Source: Xanthostigma xanthostigma (lineage: Eukaryota; Arthropoda; Insecta; Raphidioptera; Raphidiidae). From it: DNA of 64,000 nucleotides. The notes beneath the pieces were generated by a model. The model had not been told where the DNA came from. It saw only the letters and a program-made list of their open reading frames with translations, and did no database searches. The stretch spans positions 5,146,001 through 5,210,000 of the forward strand of contig OY754476.1 in the NCBI GenBank assembly GCA_963575645.1, given 5' to 3'. Below, piece after piece: positions 1 through 11,500 of this stretch (position 1 is the first letter of the stretch; each line of letters opens with the position of its first letter). The translations under genes and the position numbers were made by a program.

Positions 1-1292
1 TAAGAACTGGTTTCTAATTTTAGATTGGCATTAATGTTGTTTTAAGTTTAATTGAAATTTTTGAATATTTTTAGAATTGTGTTTACAATTTCTTTTTGAA
101 CTCATATATCCACTCTCAAAATTCGCGCATAACTTCCTATTACACCCTGTATATGATCTATAACAACAGCAGGATTTAATAAAGATGGAAAAAACCAATG
201 GTTTATGTCCAGAAATTATTAGAACAATATGATGTTAAAATCCAATTACTAATGAAATATTATAAAACAGTTTTCTTTTCGTACAAGGTAAACAACAAAC
301 AGTAAATTCATGATACATTCAAATTGTGAAAAATAATACACAACATTGTTTTAAATAATTATCATTGTTTTACTGTTAGTTGCCTTGTGTCAGTTATTAA
401 TATTTTACGTTGTTTTATTCAAGGGTTTATTTTCGCTGTTGAACTAACATTAAACATATAATATAAGTGCAAAATAATGATAAAATATTGTGATTCAAAT
501 TCATTTACAAATTATAGATGTCGAGCGTCTATAATTTAAATGACTATCTACCAATTATAATAAAATAAGACCGAAAAACGTCAAATAACGATTCCCGTCT
601 CTCCCACCATCTAGTTCGTAGATTCGTGATTCTACGAACTAGATGGTGGAAGAGACGGGAATCCTTATTTGACGTTTTTTTCGAAAATTCTCGAAAGAAA
701 TTTATTATGATTGATAATTGTCACATAGATATAACCAAAACACCAAACCAGAAGAACACATTGTATACTACAGCATAAGTTATGAAAGAAAATGGTGTGT
801 TTACAAGGGTCAGATGGTGTGAGTAACGGGTATAGTCATTTTTGCTTGGTATAAAGATTATTCAGTGTAAAAAGTAAAAATATTGCACATTTTGTCCACT
901 TTCCCATTATTTAAGAATTTGTTTAAAAAAAATTATGAGAAACGTTTCTGTTTTTAACAACAAAAATTCTAAGGAATTAGAAACTGTGGACATGCTTGAT
1001 TTCGATAGCTCCGAAACATGTTTTTCAATTCATAAAAAAATTATGTCATTTTGTTAGCAATTTAGAGAGCCTTTCTATTCCCCAATTTCAACAATCATAC
1101 AGAAATGTCCCTCAATCTATACGATATAGGTACTGTATAAATTAAGAGTTATGTTTATTATGAAATACTTGGCTCAACATAACCTACAATAACTTACTTT
1201 ATGTTTCAAGTCATTTTTAACAGGTCTGACATATACTTTAAAACATTCTTTACTGACAAATCCTGTGTTCATTTTGTAACACGGATAGTTTT
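1..1292. other. AT-rich intron/upstream sequence with an old repeat end
   Basis: No coding exon seen. Bases about 140-155 (TTACACCCTGTATA) look like the right end of a CAGGGTGT-type inverted-repeat element whose left part lies outside the window. A palindrome at 555-715 is listed separately. The rest is AT-rich with no recognisable content. Confidence 0.4.
580..676. repeat. Fold-back palindrome
   Basis: CGTCAAATAACGATTCCCGT runs into CTCCCACCATCTAGTTCGTAG, and the same sequence returns inverted after a short spacer (CTACGAACTAGATGGTGGAAG ... TTATTTGACG). Arms are about 43 bases and nearly perfect. Weaker symmetry extends to about 550 and 720, so this is probably the centre of a fold-back MITE. 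No clear target duplication. Confidence 0.7.
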
Positions 1293-1714
1293 TAGGGATG
1301 TTCAAACTGTTATAAAATCGATGCTTACATAAAAAAATCGATGAAAAAATATCGAAACAAAAACATCGATATTTAGTGGAAAATATTTCTTTTTAATAGC
1401 CACAAGTCATTTATTTATAATATAAACCATGAAAACAAGCAAAGTGAAAACTCAGCGTGCATTTAGATCTTAAATATATTATACATATGGCCCCTTCTTT
1501 CACATGCATGTTTTTATTGGGATATCAACGCGAGACTTGGCTACATGAAACGTTTTTGTTGGAATTTTATTTAAAGTATTGAGCTGGGATTTTTGGATAA
1601 CTTACAAAAATACAATTATTTAAAATAAATAATACAAAACTGAAGTTGTTTTTGAAAAGAATAGAAAACATCTACAGTCGAATGCAGAAAATCGATGTGC
1701 TGTGGACATCCCTA
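1293..1714. mobile_element. hAT-type MITE with ATCGAT repeats
   Basis: Terminal inverted repeats TAGGGATGT ... ACATCCCTA, flanked by 8-bp near-duplications ATAGTTTT / GTAGTTTT. The interior is AT-rich with repeated ATCGAT hexamers near both ends. It shares its ends with the element at 27,232. No coding capacity; 8-bp target duplications point to the hAT superfamily. Confidence 0.75.
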
Positions 1715-1962
1715 GTAGTTTTTGTGGCTAGGATTTGGTGTAACATTTGTTTTACCCTCATTGACAGGATTGAACGAGGTTATACCCAACCAAGGTGTCT
1801 GTGATGTCAGAGAACAATCGTCCTAATGGCTCATCTGTCATTCTGACTTTTCTTTCTTTTTCATGATTGATATCGTTTGTTTATTTCGTTTCATATAACT
1901 TTTGTTAAAAAAAAATCATAAATGTTAACAAAACACTCCACTACAGTAGTATTAAAAATAGA

Positions 1963-2045
1963 AGGTAACAGCTTGGTGCAATGGTCAGCGTGCTTGCCTT
2001 TGCATCAAACTGTTGTGGGTTCGAGTTCCATCTCTGTTCATGGAT
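1963..2045 (+). repeat. tRNA-derived SINE head (or tRNA pseudogene)
   Basis: Has an A-box-like TGGTGCAATGG at 1974-1984 and a B-box-like GGTTCGAGTTCC at 2018-2029, spaced as in a tRNA. The T arm can fold with one G-T closing pair (GTGGG / TCCAT around TTCGAGT), but the acceptor and anticodon stems do not fold well. That suits a pol III SINE promoter rather than a working tRNA. The Penelope-like insertion at 2059 lies just after it. Confidence 0.55.
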
Positions 2046-2058
2046 AATTTGTTATATC

Positions 2059-2306
2059 CAAATCTTTGATTAACGTCTGATTATAACTCTTCAATAAATA
2101 AAATTATCGATCAATTTTTCAGACAATAATACATTAACGTTTCGATCCGGATTTGGATCTTCTTCAGAACTGATCTAAAAAATATAAAAAATAATTAATA
2201 TTTAGTTTCTAATTAGTTTTTTTATAAAATTCGTTCAAAGTTATTCATATCGAAATATTGAAAAAATAATATTGTCTGAAAAATTGGTCGATAATTTTAT
2301 TTATTG
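2059..2306 (-). mobile_element. Penelope-like mini-element with hammerhead-like core
   Basis: A 248-base insertion with no coding sequence, flanked by a perfect 13-base direct repeat AATTTGTTATATC (2046-2058 and 2307-2319). Its left part is homologous to the end of the Penelope-like element at 46,808-48,047 (ATCTTTGATTAACGTCTG, AATAAATAAAATTATCGA, CAGACAAT). The AATAAATAAAATTATCGA segment returns inverted near 2290. A hammerhead-like core lies at 2139-2167 on the minus strand. It looks like a solo terminal-repeat unit of a Penelope-like element. Confidence 0.7.
2139..2167 (-). ncRNA. Hammerhead-ribozyme-like core
   Basis: On the minus strand: CTGAAGA, then A, stem GATCC, a six-base loop, GGATC, then GAAAC. 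This has the CUGANGA ... GAAA order of a hammerhead with a five-pair stem II, but with one unpaired A at the base of stem II. Flanking GATCA and TGATC could close stem I. Penelope-like elements are known to carry hammerheads in their terminal repeats. Activity is not shown. Confidence 0.5.
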
Positions 2307-2491
2307 AATTTGTTATATCGTTTTGTTTTAATTATGTTACTTGATGCTAATGACCTACGTTGTTAAGCGTCGATAATCTATACAAAAAATTGATAAATTA
2401 AAATCGAAGAAACTTTATCGCTTTTTTATAAACATTTTATTATTCACTGCTCAACAATTAAATAAATATTAATGCATAGTTTTTTTTTCAG

Positions 2492-2554
2492 GTGATCACA
2501 TAGGTGAAAAAGAACAACCAATTCGAACTGAACAAGATGGTGGACCTCCTGAAG
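2492..2554 (+). CDS. MDM1: MDM1-like gene, exon A (first in window)
   Basis: A 63-base exon after a strong polypyrimidine tract (eight T then CAG) and ending GAAG|GTAGG. It enters in phase 1 and leaves in phase 1, reading DHIGEKEQPIRTEQDGGPPE. The sequence is acidic and polar and has no recognisable domain by itself. Its phase fits the next exon exactly (split codon GGG, Gly). An upstream exon must exist, but I find none in bases 1-2491, so the N-terminus lies outside the window. Confidence 0.68.
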
Positions 2555-5500
2555 GTAGGATTTCTTTAATAAAAATAAAGAATAGTTACTTCTTACCACA
2601 ACAATTTTATTAGTGGATGTACATTTCGGGAGCTATGTTCTCATCGTCAGCAATATCAATCAAACGATTTAAATCGTTTATATGTTAATTAAGTGGACAA
2701 TGTGTTTTATTCAACACGCGTGAGTAATATATAATTTCGGGGCCCTGCTAAATTCGGGAGAAATAATAAATTACTTTATGTTGACGCGTAGAGTGCTAAT
2801 AATGAGCCGAAACTGTACGATAATGTATTACTGCATAGTTTCTGGACCAATAGGAACGCGGGTAGCGATTTGTATAGGTATATGAAAACAGCATCGCAAT
2901 TCAGCGAAAGTCAAGGCCATCTTGTGTGCATCGAGGGCGGTGGGTACGTCAATCAATGAAGTGATTTATTATTTTTCTCTCTTTTATCAGGGCCCCGATT
3001 AGGTACATATTACTCGTGCTAGTTGAATCCAGTATTATGTGCGACCATTGATCGAAGGAGAATATTCCACTCGCGTGTTACCGCACTCGCTACGCTCGTG
3101 CGGCAAATTTCACGCTCATGGAATCTTCTCCTTCTCTCACTAGCCGCACAATATACTATTGCTTCACAATTATTTTAGGCAGAGAATTAAATAAAATATG
3201 TCATGATAAATAATAATCACAGAGGAAAACCTCACGATCATGGGATTTATGTTACTTTAAATTGCAATGCGACAAATAGTAAAGCAGGGAATACATTTGT
3301 AACGAGTGTAAAAAAATCTTGCTACAGAGTGGATTGGTTACGCAATATTTAAAACTGTTGTGTCAAAAAACGCAAAGATGTTGCGTTCCAAAATATCTTA
3401 TCAAGAAATAATCTTTGTTGCGAATATCGAATAAGCAAAGCGTGGTTAGGTTGATTCAACAATGCGTAACGCGAACGCGGAACATATTTTAATGTCTGTT
3501 CAAAATATCCGCAAGCGATGGCACAGTGCCTTACGTGAGACGTTTGTTATTTTACACGTCGATGTTATATTACAATGCATCGGTTATACTTGTTACATTA
3601 CGCTGTAATGTTACACTGTTGCAAATATACTCACGGCTTAACACTATACGTACCGTATACTTTATACTCCTATATTGCTAGTGAGGGTCTGGAAAAGGAT
3701 GACGACACAACGTGAACTAGCAATGTAGGATTATTAAGTATGTGATACTTACCAAGCACAGTTATTTGTTCATTAACGCCTATTACACTTTGCTGTCAGC
3801 AAACTCTATGATTTCACTGGATTGTAATATTACATACAGCCGGTTAAATGTACGGTGGATACGTTATTCATGTATTAACGTAAATGTTATGTTACACGGA
3901 TGACGTGGAATGTACGTAAAGCATTATTTATTATTCGTGCTAATTTTTATACAGAGTGTTCGATGAACGAAGCATATGCTTATGAAAATCATAACCTGAA
4001 CTTGAGTAGGAATTGAAGTTATTCTAAATAAGAAAAGAACAGCGTCATCATCGTTATTTAAATCAAAACAACACAAATGCTACTCTATTTAATGCCATTT
4101 GCATCAACACTTGACTGTGTTGGAGATAATTTCACGGTAATAATATATTTATTATATTATATTAATAGTATATTGTGCAACTAGTGCGACAATGCCGCAC
4201 GAGTTGCACATACTATTTTTTTATTACGAATTAAATTAAATTAGAATTAAAATTTTATTACGAATTAAAAAAAGAAATTAGAAGTAATAAAACTTAAAAC
4301 TAAATCATTTAAAAACTGAAAATTCAGTTAAAATTGTTAAAATTGTCAAGAATAAAAGTCCATAATCGAAAATTTTAACCTCAAATCTGCTTCAAATGAC
4401 AGTTTGTTACGTTGACATTAACACCGTTATTATTTTGTTTTTTTCTCTGAATTTGCGTGCGGCAAACAATAATTTCAGTGCGACAAATAAAGTTTCCGCA
4501 CGCAAATGAAAATAGCTACTTTTCAACCGTAACAGCATGCGTAAAGATATCACTTTTCCCGCATGAGTAATAAAAAATACATTTGAATCGTTATTGAAAA
4601 CGTGTTAAAACTTTCAAGTTTAATTCTATAGTTATGTTCTGATATAAAAATTGATAAAAATAGCGATTGAACCTTTAAAATGTCATTAAAAATAGTAATG
4701 AAGTGGTAACTCTCTTTAGAAATATCTAACATTAAATGAGTTATTTATTTACAATTGTTATATGATTGACAATAATAAATAAGTAGTTAATAAATAATAA
4801 ATAAATTAATCAAGGTTGATGCACATGGCTATTAACTAACCAGAAAGCATTATTTATTTACACTAAGGAAAAACTTAATTTTTTATAGTGCAAATAACAA
4901 AACCTCTCTTCGAAACAACATTTATGGACATTTCAAAATTTAACATCATAACATTGTTTTTTGTATGTAATTGATTACGCTACATATTAAAGTTAAATAA
5001 TGCCTATACAATAGAAACGATTATTTATGGTTAGAATACATCATTCTCAACCAAGATTTTCTGACTTTTACCTAGCATTTGTGTTTCCGTAAGATCTAAA
5101 CGGTAACCGAACAGTCTGTATATTAATATGCCGGTTTTCATTACGCCCCGTATTATAATATTATGTCAACGACAATGCACACAATACACACGTTCCCCTT
5201 AAGCCATGTTTAACATCTTCAATAGTTCCCAAGCACAATTTTCTCTATTGTTTCCTTCTGTTAAAATAATATTTTTCGTTTTCAATAATACTTTCTTGAG
5301 TTGATATAAACTTAAATTTGATAAAAAAACTGAAAGCGTAGTCAAGACGTTAAGCGATTTTTTTGTCGGTGAATTAATTAGTAAGAAAATTGCTTACTTG
5401 CGACGGTGTTTTAAAATCTTACACTATATAAATATAATATATATCAATGGTATATAAATGTAATACTATGTATTATTGATTTTTTATGACACTGAATTAT

Positions 5501-8500
5501 GAACACCGAACACAGAGAACAAAATTCTGTGGAAGTCAATATCAATAATTCAATTTTGGAAAAAAAATATAGATACTAACCACGTAAGAATCTATAAAAT
5601 ATGTTTCCAAAATTGAATAATTGATATTGACTTCCACAGAATTTTGTTCCCAGTGTTTAGTATTCATAGTTCAATGCCATCGATACTAAAAATCTTTACC
5701 GACCAAGTGTTGTGTTAGCACCGCTATAATTGAACAATGAATCGGGAGCACGCTTTTGTTGATACTGTCGTTTTTTGTTCAAACAACTGAAAATAAACGG
5801 TACAAAATGTACCATAAGGTAGAGTTACTATACCGTACTTTCTTTCAGTTATAGTCCACCCTGAAATAATGTAGAGTAATAAATCATTGTTTTTTTTGAA
5901 GTAAAACTTAAACTTCTTAACACACGCTTGACTTGGGGAGTAAGCTGGTGAATGCGTGACGAGAGCCTTACGAGAAGTGTGATCATAGCCAGTTACGTTT
6001 CGGAGGGTTACGAAAAATGTGATCAGTTACGTTTCGTATATCTAAGACACAGTGCAAGGCTATTGTCTGTATCACACTCTAGAAGCAAGAGAGAGCAGTT
6101 CGCGCGCACATTTCCTTTCTCTCTTCCTCTCATAGCCAGTGCATGAAATATATATATATGTTACGGTTAATACAAGAAAGTAGTTTATTCGCGAATTAAC
6201 CGGCTAATACCTGAATTAACCAACGTCAAGGATTGGTTAATTCGGGTAATTAGCCGATTAATTCGCGAATTAACTACTTTCTTGTATTAACCGTAACATA
6301 TATATATCTCAGTCAGTAGATCGTTTGCAAGTTTGCTAGCGGTGATTTCTTGATTATTTCGTAATTTCATTTCGTTCTTGAACAATTTTTTGTACATATG
6401 TATATGTATATATTATACATACATATAGATGGAGCTAAAGAAGTTTTACTTCAGTCGTGTGGTCTAAAGCACACTCGTTTTTTTACAGATTTAAATAGTA
6501 CCATAGTGCAATTTTTCTTTAGTTTTCTTATTAAAAGTCTTTACCTGAATTTGAGAAGTGGCATCACTGGAATCTGTCAAAAACAATGATTTTTTACTGT
6601 ACACGGTTTTAGGATGGTCTTTTAGAACGTTCTATCATAACATGAACAGAATACAAAGGTATTCTCTGTGTTTTTATTCCTTCACTATCCCCTGAGGAAA
6701 GTTAATATAACGTTTTCACTTCTCACCCATCCTCAAATTAATTAATGAACTTGGAATTTGGATACACTTTCTGGCACCCAAAAACTCCGCGGTACGCTCG
6801 TTGCACCTTCCCTGAGGAGATAAATACCGAGAAGTTAAAAATCTCTCCTTGAAAATATTTGAATTCCTCTGGCGCCTCTATATTGCATCAGATAATACAC
6901 TAAAGTTTTATTAATAAATATATATTATCTTGTCTACAAATCAACAATCTATTCAAATGCCTTTAATAATTACAAAACTTATTCATTTGGCAATGATCGA
7001 AGGAATGCATGATTTATAATAAAGCCATACAAACTTCGTTAAACTACATGATTGTGTCAAATATCACAATGTTGTGTTTATTTGGTACTAATTATGGCTG
7101 ATTTAATAAAAACTACTTTCGATTAAATCAGACTTTTTGTTAATTTATCTTATGGTAAATTTGGCGTTCTTTTTATAGTATAACAATTTTCAAATACGTG
7201 AAATGAAAAATTGTAATAATGGAACCTTTATTTATAAGAGGCTACCGTTTTGTTTCTACTTTACCGTCATTATATAGGGTCGAAGTTTGAACCAGCACTG
7301 CCTCGAAGAAAAAAGCATCCAGAACTGGCGTATAGAACGCACGAGATCATGGCATGCAATTCAATTACACCAAGACCTCATCATTACAGTGGACATCCTC
7401 ATAATTATACTGCCCAGATTCACAGCGATCGTGCAAGGGTAATATCTTCATATATTTTAAACAAACTTTTAGGCATAGTACGCGCCACGACTCTAAAAGG
7501 CTCGGAAGTAAGATGCGAATGCGGGCTTGCGCTTATACAGTCTGTTGAAAAACTACAAACTCGCAACTCAACAAAACTAACATAGCAATAACAACTTGAC
7601 AATAGCGTACTCGACTGTACTTTAAAGCAGGAAAGCGACAAGTGACAAAGGCAACGAGCGATCACGGCCAATCACCGACGAGTGCACGTTCCGTGCAGGT
7701 AGCTGGAAGGTGGTGGGAGTATCAACGGCTCTAAAATGTGCCTTTGCGACGCTATTTGTGACTAACTTCCGAAACTTTTAGATCCGTGGCGCGTAATATA
7801 TAAAGTTACTCACTTTTATGATTAAACGATACATCTCTGACCGTAAGGTAAAATGGCACATGCCCAATTTTTGATAAAACTTTGACATCTTTGAGCGTCG
7901 TATAAACAATTGAATGAGATTATCATTGATTAGCATTGCATAAAATAAAAAAAATATTAGAATCGTTTTGAGATTAAAAAGAGTTTTAAAGTGACTTTGA
8001 TGATTGAATTGCGTTCGGCGCGTTGTTCACAACGCTCGTGTAGGAGAAAATGCCTCAAAGCATGTGGCGTGTGATGCAATCGAATCCACTACAAAATAAA
8101 ATCGACAATTGCTTGTTAAATGCCTCGTGTCCATTCGGCTTACATCGGTATAAATTTTATCAAAAATCGGTCATGAATAGCCACTTTGCCATCTGGCAAC
8201 TGGAAAAAAAATTACACTACGGGCGCTGTATTCTAGATTTAAATGTTTTTAAAATGATCAAGTGTTTCTTTATTTTCAGAATTTATTTTTTAAAAATAAG
8301 TGTATATTAGTTTAAGCGCTATATACGTATAATTATAACCCAGCTTTGATATTTGATGATACTATAAGTCAGATATATAATGAAGTCACATCTCAAGTGA
8401 TTTTTAAATTGTAAATATGTGCATATTATGAGGACATTGTCGAGCCAATGAAGCCTTTTATTTTGAAGTTCTCAAGAGCAGCCCCGATTTTTGAAGTGAA

Positions 8501-11500
8501 AACTTCTTTAGCGGCGTTGTGCACTTTTTTTGTAATGGGTAAAAAATGTTAAACTCGCGTCAGGACAAGTAAGAACTGGGTGAGACTCTCTAAGTGATAG
8601 TAATTGCCAGATACTTTTTATACAACGTTAGACATCTAGCGTTGAAATATCGTACATAAAAATGCAATCTATGATACAAACTAAGTGAAAACTTCTTTAG
8701 CGGCGTTGTACACTTTTTTTGTAATGGGTAAAAAATGTTAAACTCGCGTCAGGTCAGTAAGAACTGGGTGAGAGTCTCTAAGTGATAGTAATTGCCAGAT
8801 ACTTTTTATACAACGTTAGACATCTAGCGTTGAAATATCGTACATAAAAATGCAATCTATGATACAAACCATTTTGATCGAAAATTCGTAAGACGTTAAT
8901 ATTCAAGTTTTCACTTCCGCCGGCACTCCCGGAGTGCAAAGGGTTTTTTTTTTTTTAAATTTTATTTTCTGAAAAGAATACCGTATGAAAAAATTATTTT
9001 TAGATAAATAGCAAAAATATTGTTTTAACAATATAAATGCTTTCATCTCCCCTCCAAAAGGTTTCTGATTTTCAATAATATAAAAAAAATTTAATAAATC
9101 ATCAAAATCGAAGCTGTACTTGAGGACATAGGATATTGCCTGTTATACGTAATTCATTGACGCGACTAACATATTATACAATTGGATTTTCCTTCTAAAG
9201 AAAAAAAATGTAAGTTTAAGAGAATAAACATGTTTTCCAAGACAGTTAGTGTTTCAACGGTTTATTTTTACAGTGACAGTTTCGTGACAAATAATTTATC
9301 AAACAAATATATTTCTTTTTACTTTGAGTGACAAAAACCACGGCATATACAAATACCAGCAGATTCACTCGACTTTCAGCACCAGAGGTGAAGTTATTAT
9401 TTTGGTCGCCCTATAGAATTCAAGAAATGAACTTACATAGCCTAAAGATAACTTCACCCCTGGTCGTCAATTTGATCTCTAAAATCTTCAACAGCGCCCC
9501 TCCCTAAATTTATAACACGACGAGAGTTGAGTCAGAATTGGCAGTTGTGCCAACTAAGGACATGACGATTGCATGCATATCATATCGGAGAATCTCGTTA
9601 GAGATTCTCTTCTGTGCTAAATTCCGCATTGTGTATACGCGAAATAGGTTATAACAGGCATTAAGCCATGGTCAAACGATATACGTTATTCTCATGTATC
9701 TGTTTTATTTCTAGTACCTATAGTTTGAACTACATTTTTGAACTTACGTTTTTTGGGTTTAGATCATGTTTTCACTTAATTCTTTCAAACTTCAGTCTGA
9801 AGCTTGGGAGCGAGAAGTCGCTACGTTATTAACAAAGCTGAGTTAAAAGTGCCTAAGTATTATTCTCTGCGTTCAAATAAGCGCGTATATGGTTTACGCT
9901 GGTATAGGCACTTAGTTTTCTATGATAAACTTAAAAAAAATTCAATAAGGCACTTTCAATTCAATTTAGTGACTGCTGAATGCTTATTGAAAAAGTCTAT
10001 AAAACACTAATGGTACAAAATTAATTTCAAAACAACTTTTCAAAATTTTCAAATATAACCCATATTAGTCTACAATTTAACAAAATAAAAACCAATATCT
10101 TCTGATTTGTCTTCGTTAAAACTTTTTAAGAAGTTATGCAGGGTACTTTTAGTAACAAAAAAATAGTACTTGAACTTTATTCAATCAATTTATACGGCGA
10201 ATATACTACCAAATATGAAAAAAAAAACTTTTTGAAATGCGTTACTTATTGAAATTGATTGAAAAAAGTCTCACTCAGATGGAACTTGCTTCGTTTACAG
10301 TGCCGTGCGATATTTTTTACTCAGTGTTTTCAGAAAAAACCGTAAAATGCAAAAATGAAACCCAAATTAACCTCAAAAAAATTAGATATAATTAAATATT
10401 GTGATCTTCTAATTCTTAAGCGAAGCTCGTTCGATCTAAGCTGATATATGTATAGGTACTGGATTTTGATTTCTCAGTTTTCATTGACAAACTGTAAAAA
10501 GCACTTTATTTTCCTGCACAATACATCGTTTTTAAACTTTTTCTTTAAAAAAAAGTTTGATATAAAAAAACAAGTGTTTTTCTCGTAGCATAAAAAGTGA
10601 TTTTCCGTCGATGAACATTTTACTGAAGAGTATTACGGCATTTTAGAAGATTGATCAAGATTTTATAGATACATATATAGCAGGTTTTTTATGTTGACGA
10701 CGAAGAAAATTTTGACACGATATATTACTGATATATCATTACCGGACTTTTTTAAAGCACAGTAGAACTTCGATAATTCAAGAAGTGGTAACGTAAAAAT
10801 CTTTGCAAATTAACAAAGTTCCCTCAGACCCTGAAACCTCATTTTCTTAAAATACGAAACCTTAAAAAAGTTGCATTTCATTCTAATCTCTGTACCTCAA
10901 ATCTACAAAGCATATAAATAAAATCTCACTATGGATTTTATAACTTTTTCCACTACCGTATTTATTAAGTTAAAAACTCTATAAGTCAAACTTTTTAATG
11001 TTTTCGTTTTAATTTTTTTTATCGACGTTCTACTGTATCCTAAATTTATAAATAATTAAGACACTGCTAGCAGCAATTCAATAACTAGGGGTTAATTAAA
11101 AAAAAGATACAGGTTTGCCACAAAATTTTTAAACCTATTTTTTCGGCTTCCCTATAAATTTTGGTGTTACATAAGTTATATTGGTAACTTGGGTCTCAAA
11201 CTCTCTAAATGAGTATCTTATCATAATGGAAGAATCATATTTATCAAGAAATATAACAATTTCATTTCTGGGTTCTTAGAGGTTCGTCTGGATTAAATGA
11301 GAAAAGCTATTTTTAGTTTAGAAGTAATTGACCTTTTTTAATAAGCTAAAATGCTTTCAATTTAAAAAATGATTTTTATGAATTTAATTTATTAAAATAT
11401 AATTTATAGTAATTAAAATTTTTATTTTAAAAATAGCTTTTCCTGCTTTAACAAATCCAGTTTTATTTTCGGGAACACGCTTAAAAATGCACGCCAATAA

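Larger units (their letters stand above)
2555..7277 (+). other. Intron A-B
   Basis: 4.7 kb of AT-rich intron without exons. It holds GC-richer palindromic snippets of the CGCACTCGCTACGCTCGTGCGG kind near 3080-3105, related CGCACGAGTTGCAC-type sequence near 4190, and fold-back elements at about 5472-5692 and 6149-6307. Otherwise nothing recognised. Confidence 0.5.

Noticed and set aside
1963-2306. A chimeric SINE with a tRNA head and a Penelope-like, hammerhead-bearing tail.
   Set aside because: The perfect 13-bp direct repeat AATTTGTTATATC flanks only the Penelope-like part (2059-2306), so that part inserted separately next to an existing tRNA-like sequence.
7420-7671. Minus-strand open frame of 83 codons.
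   Set aside because: It overlaps the end of exon B on the other strand and has no recognisable protein features; it is treated as a shadow.
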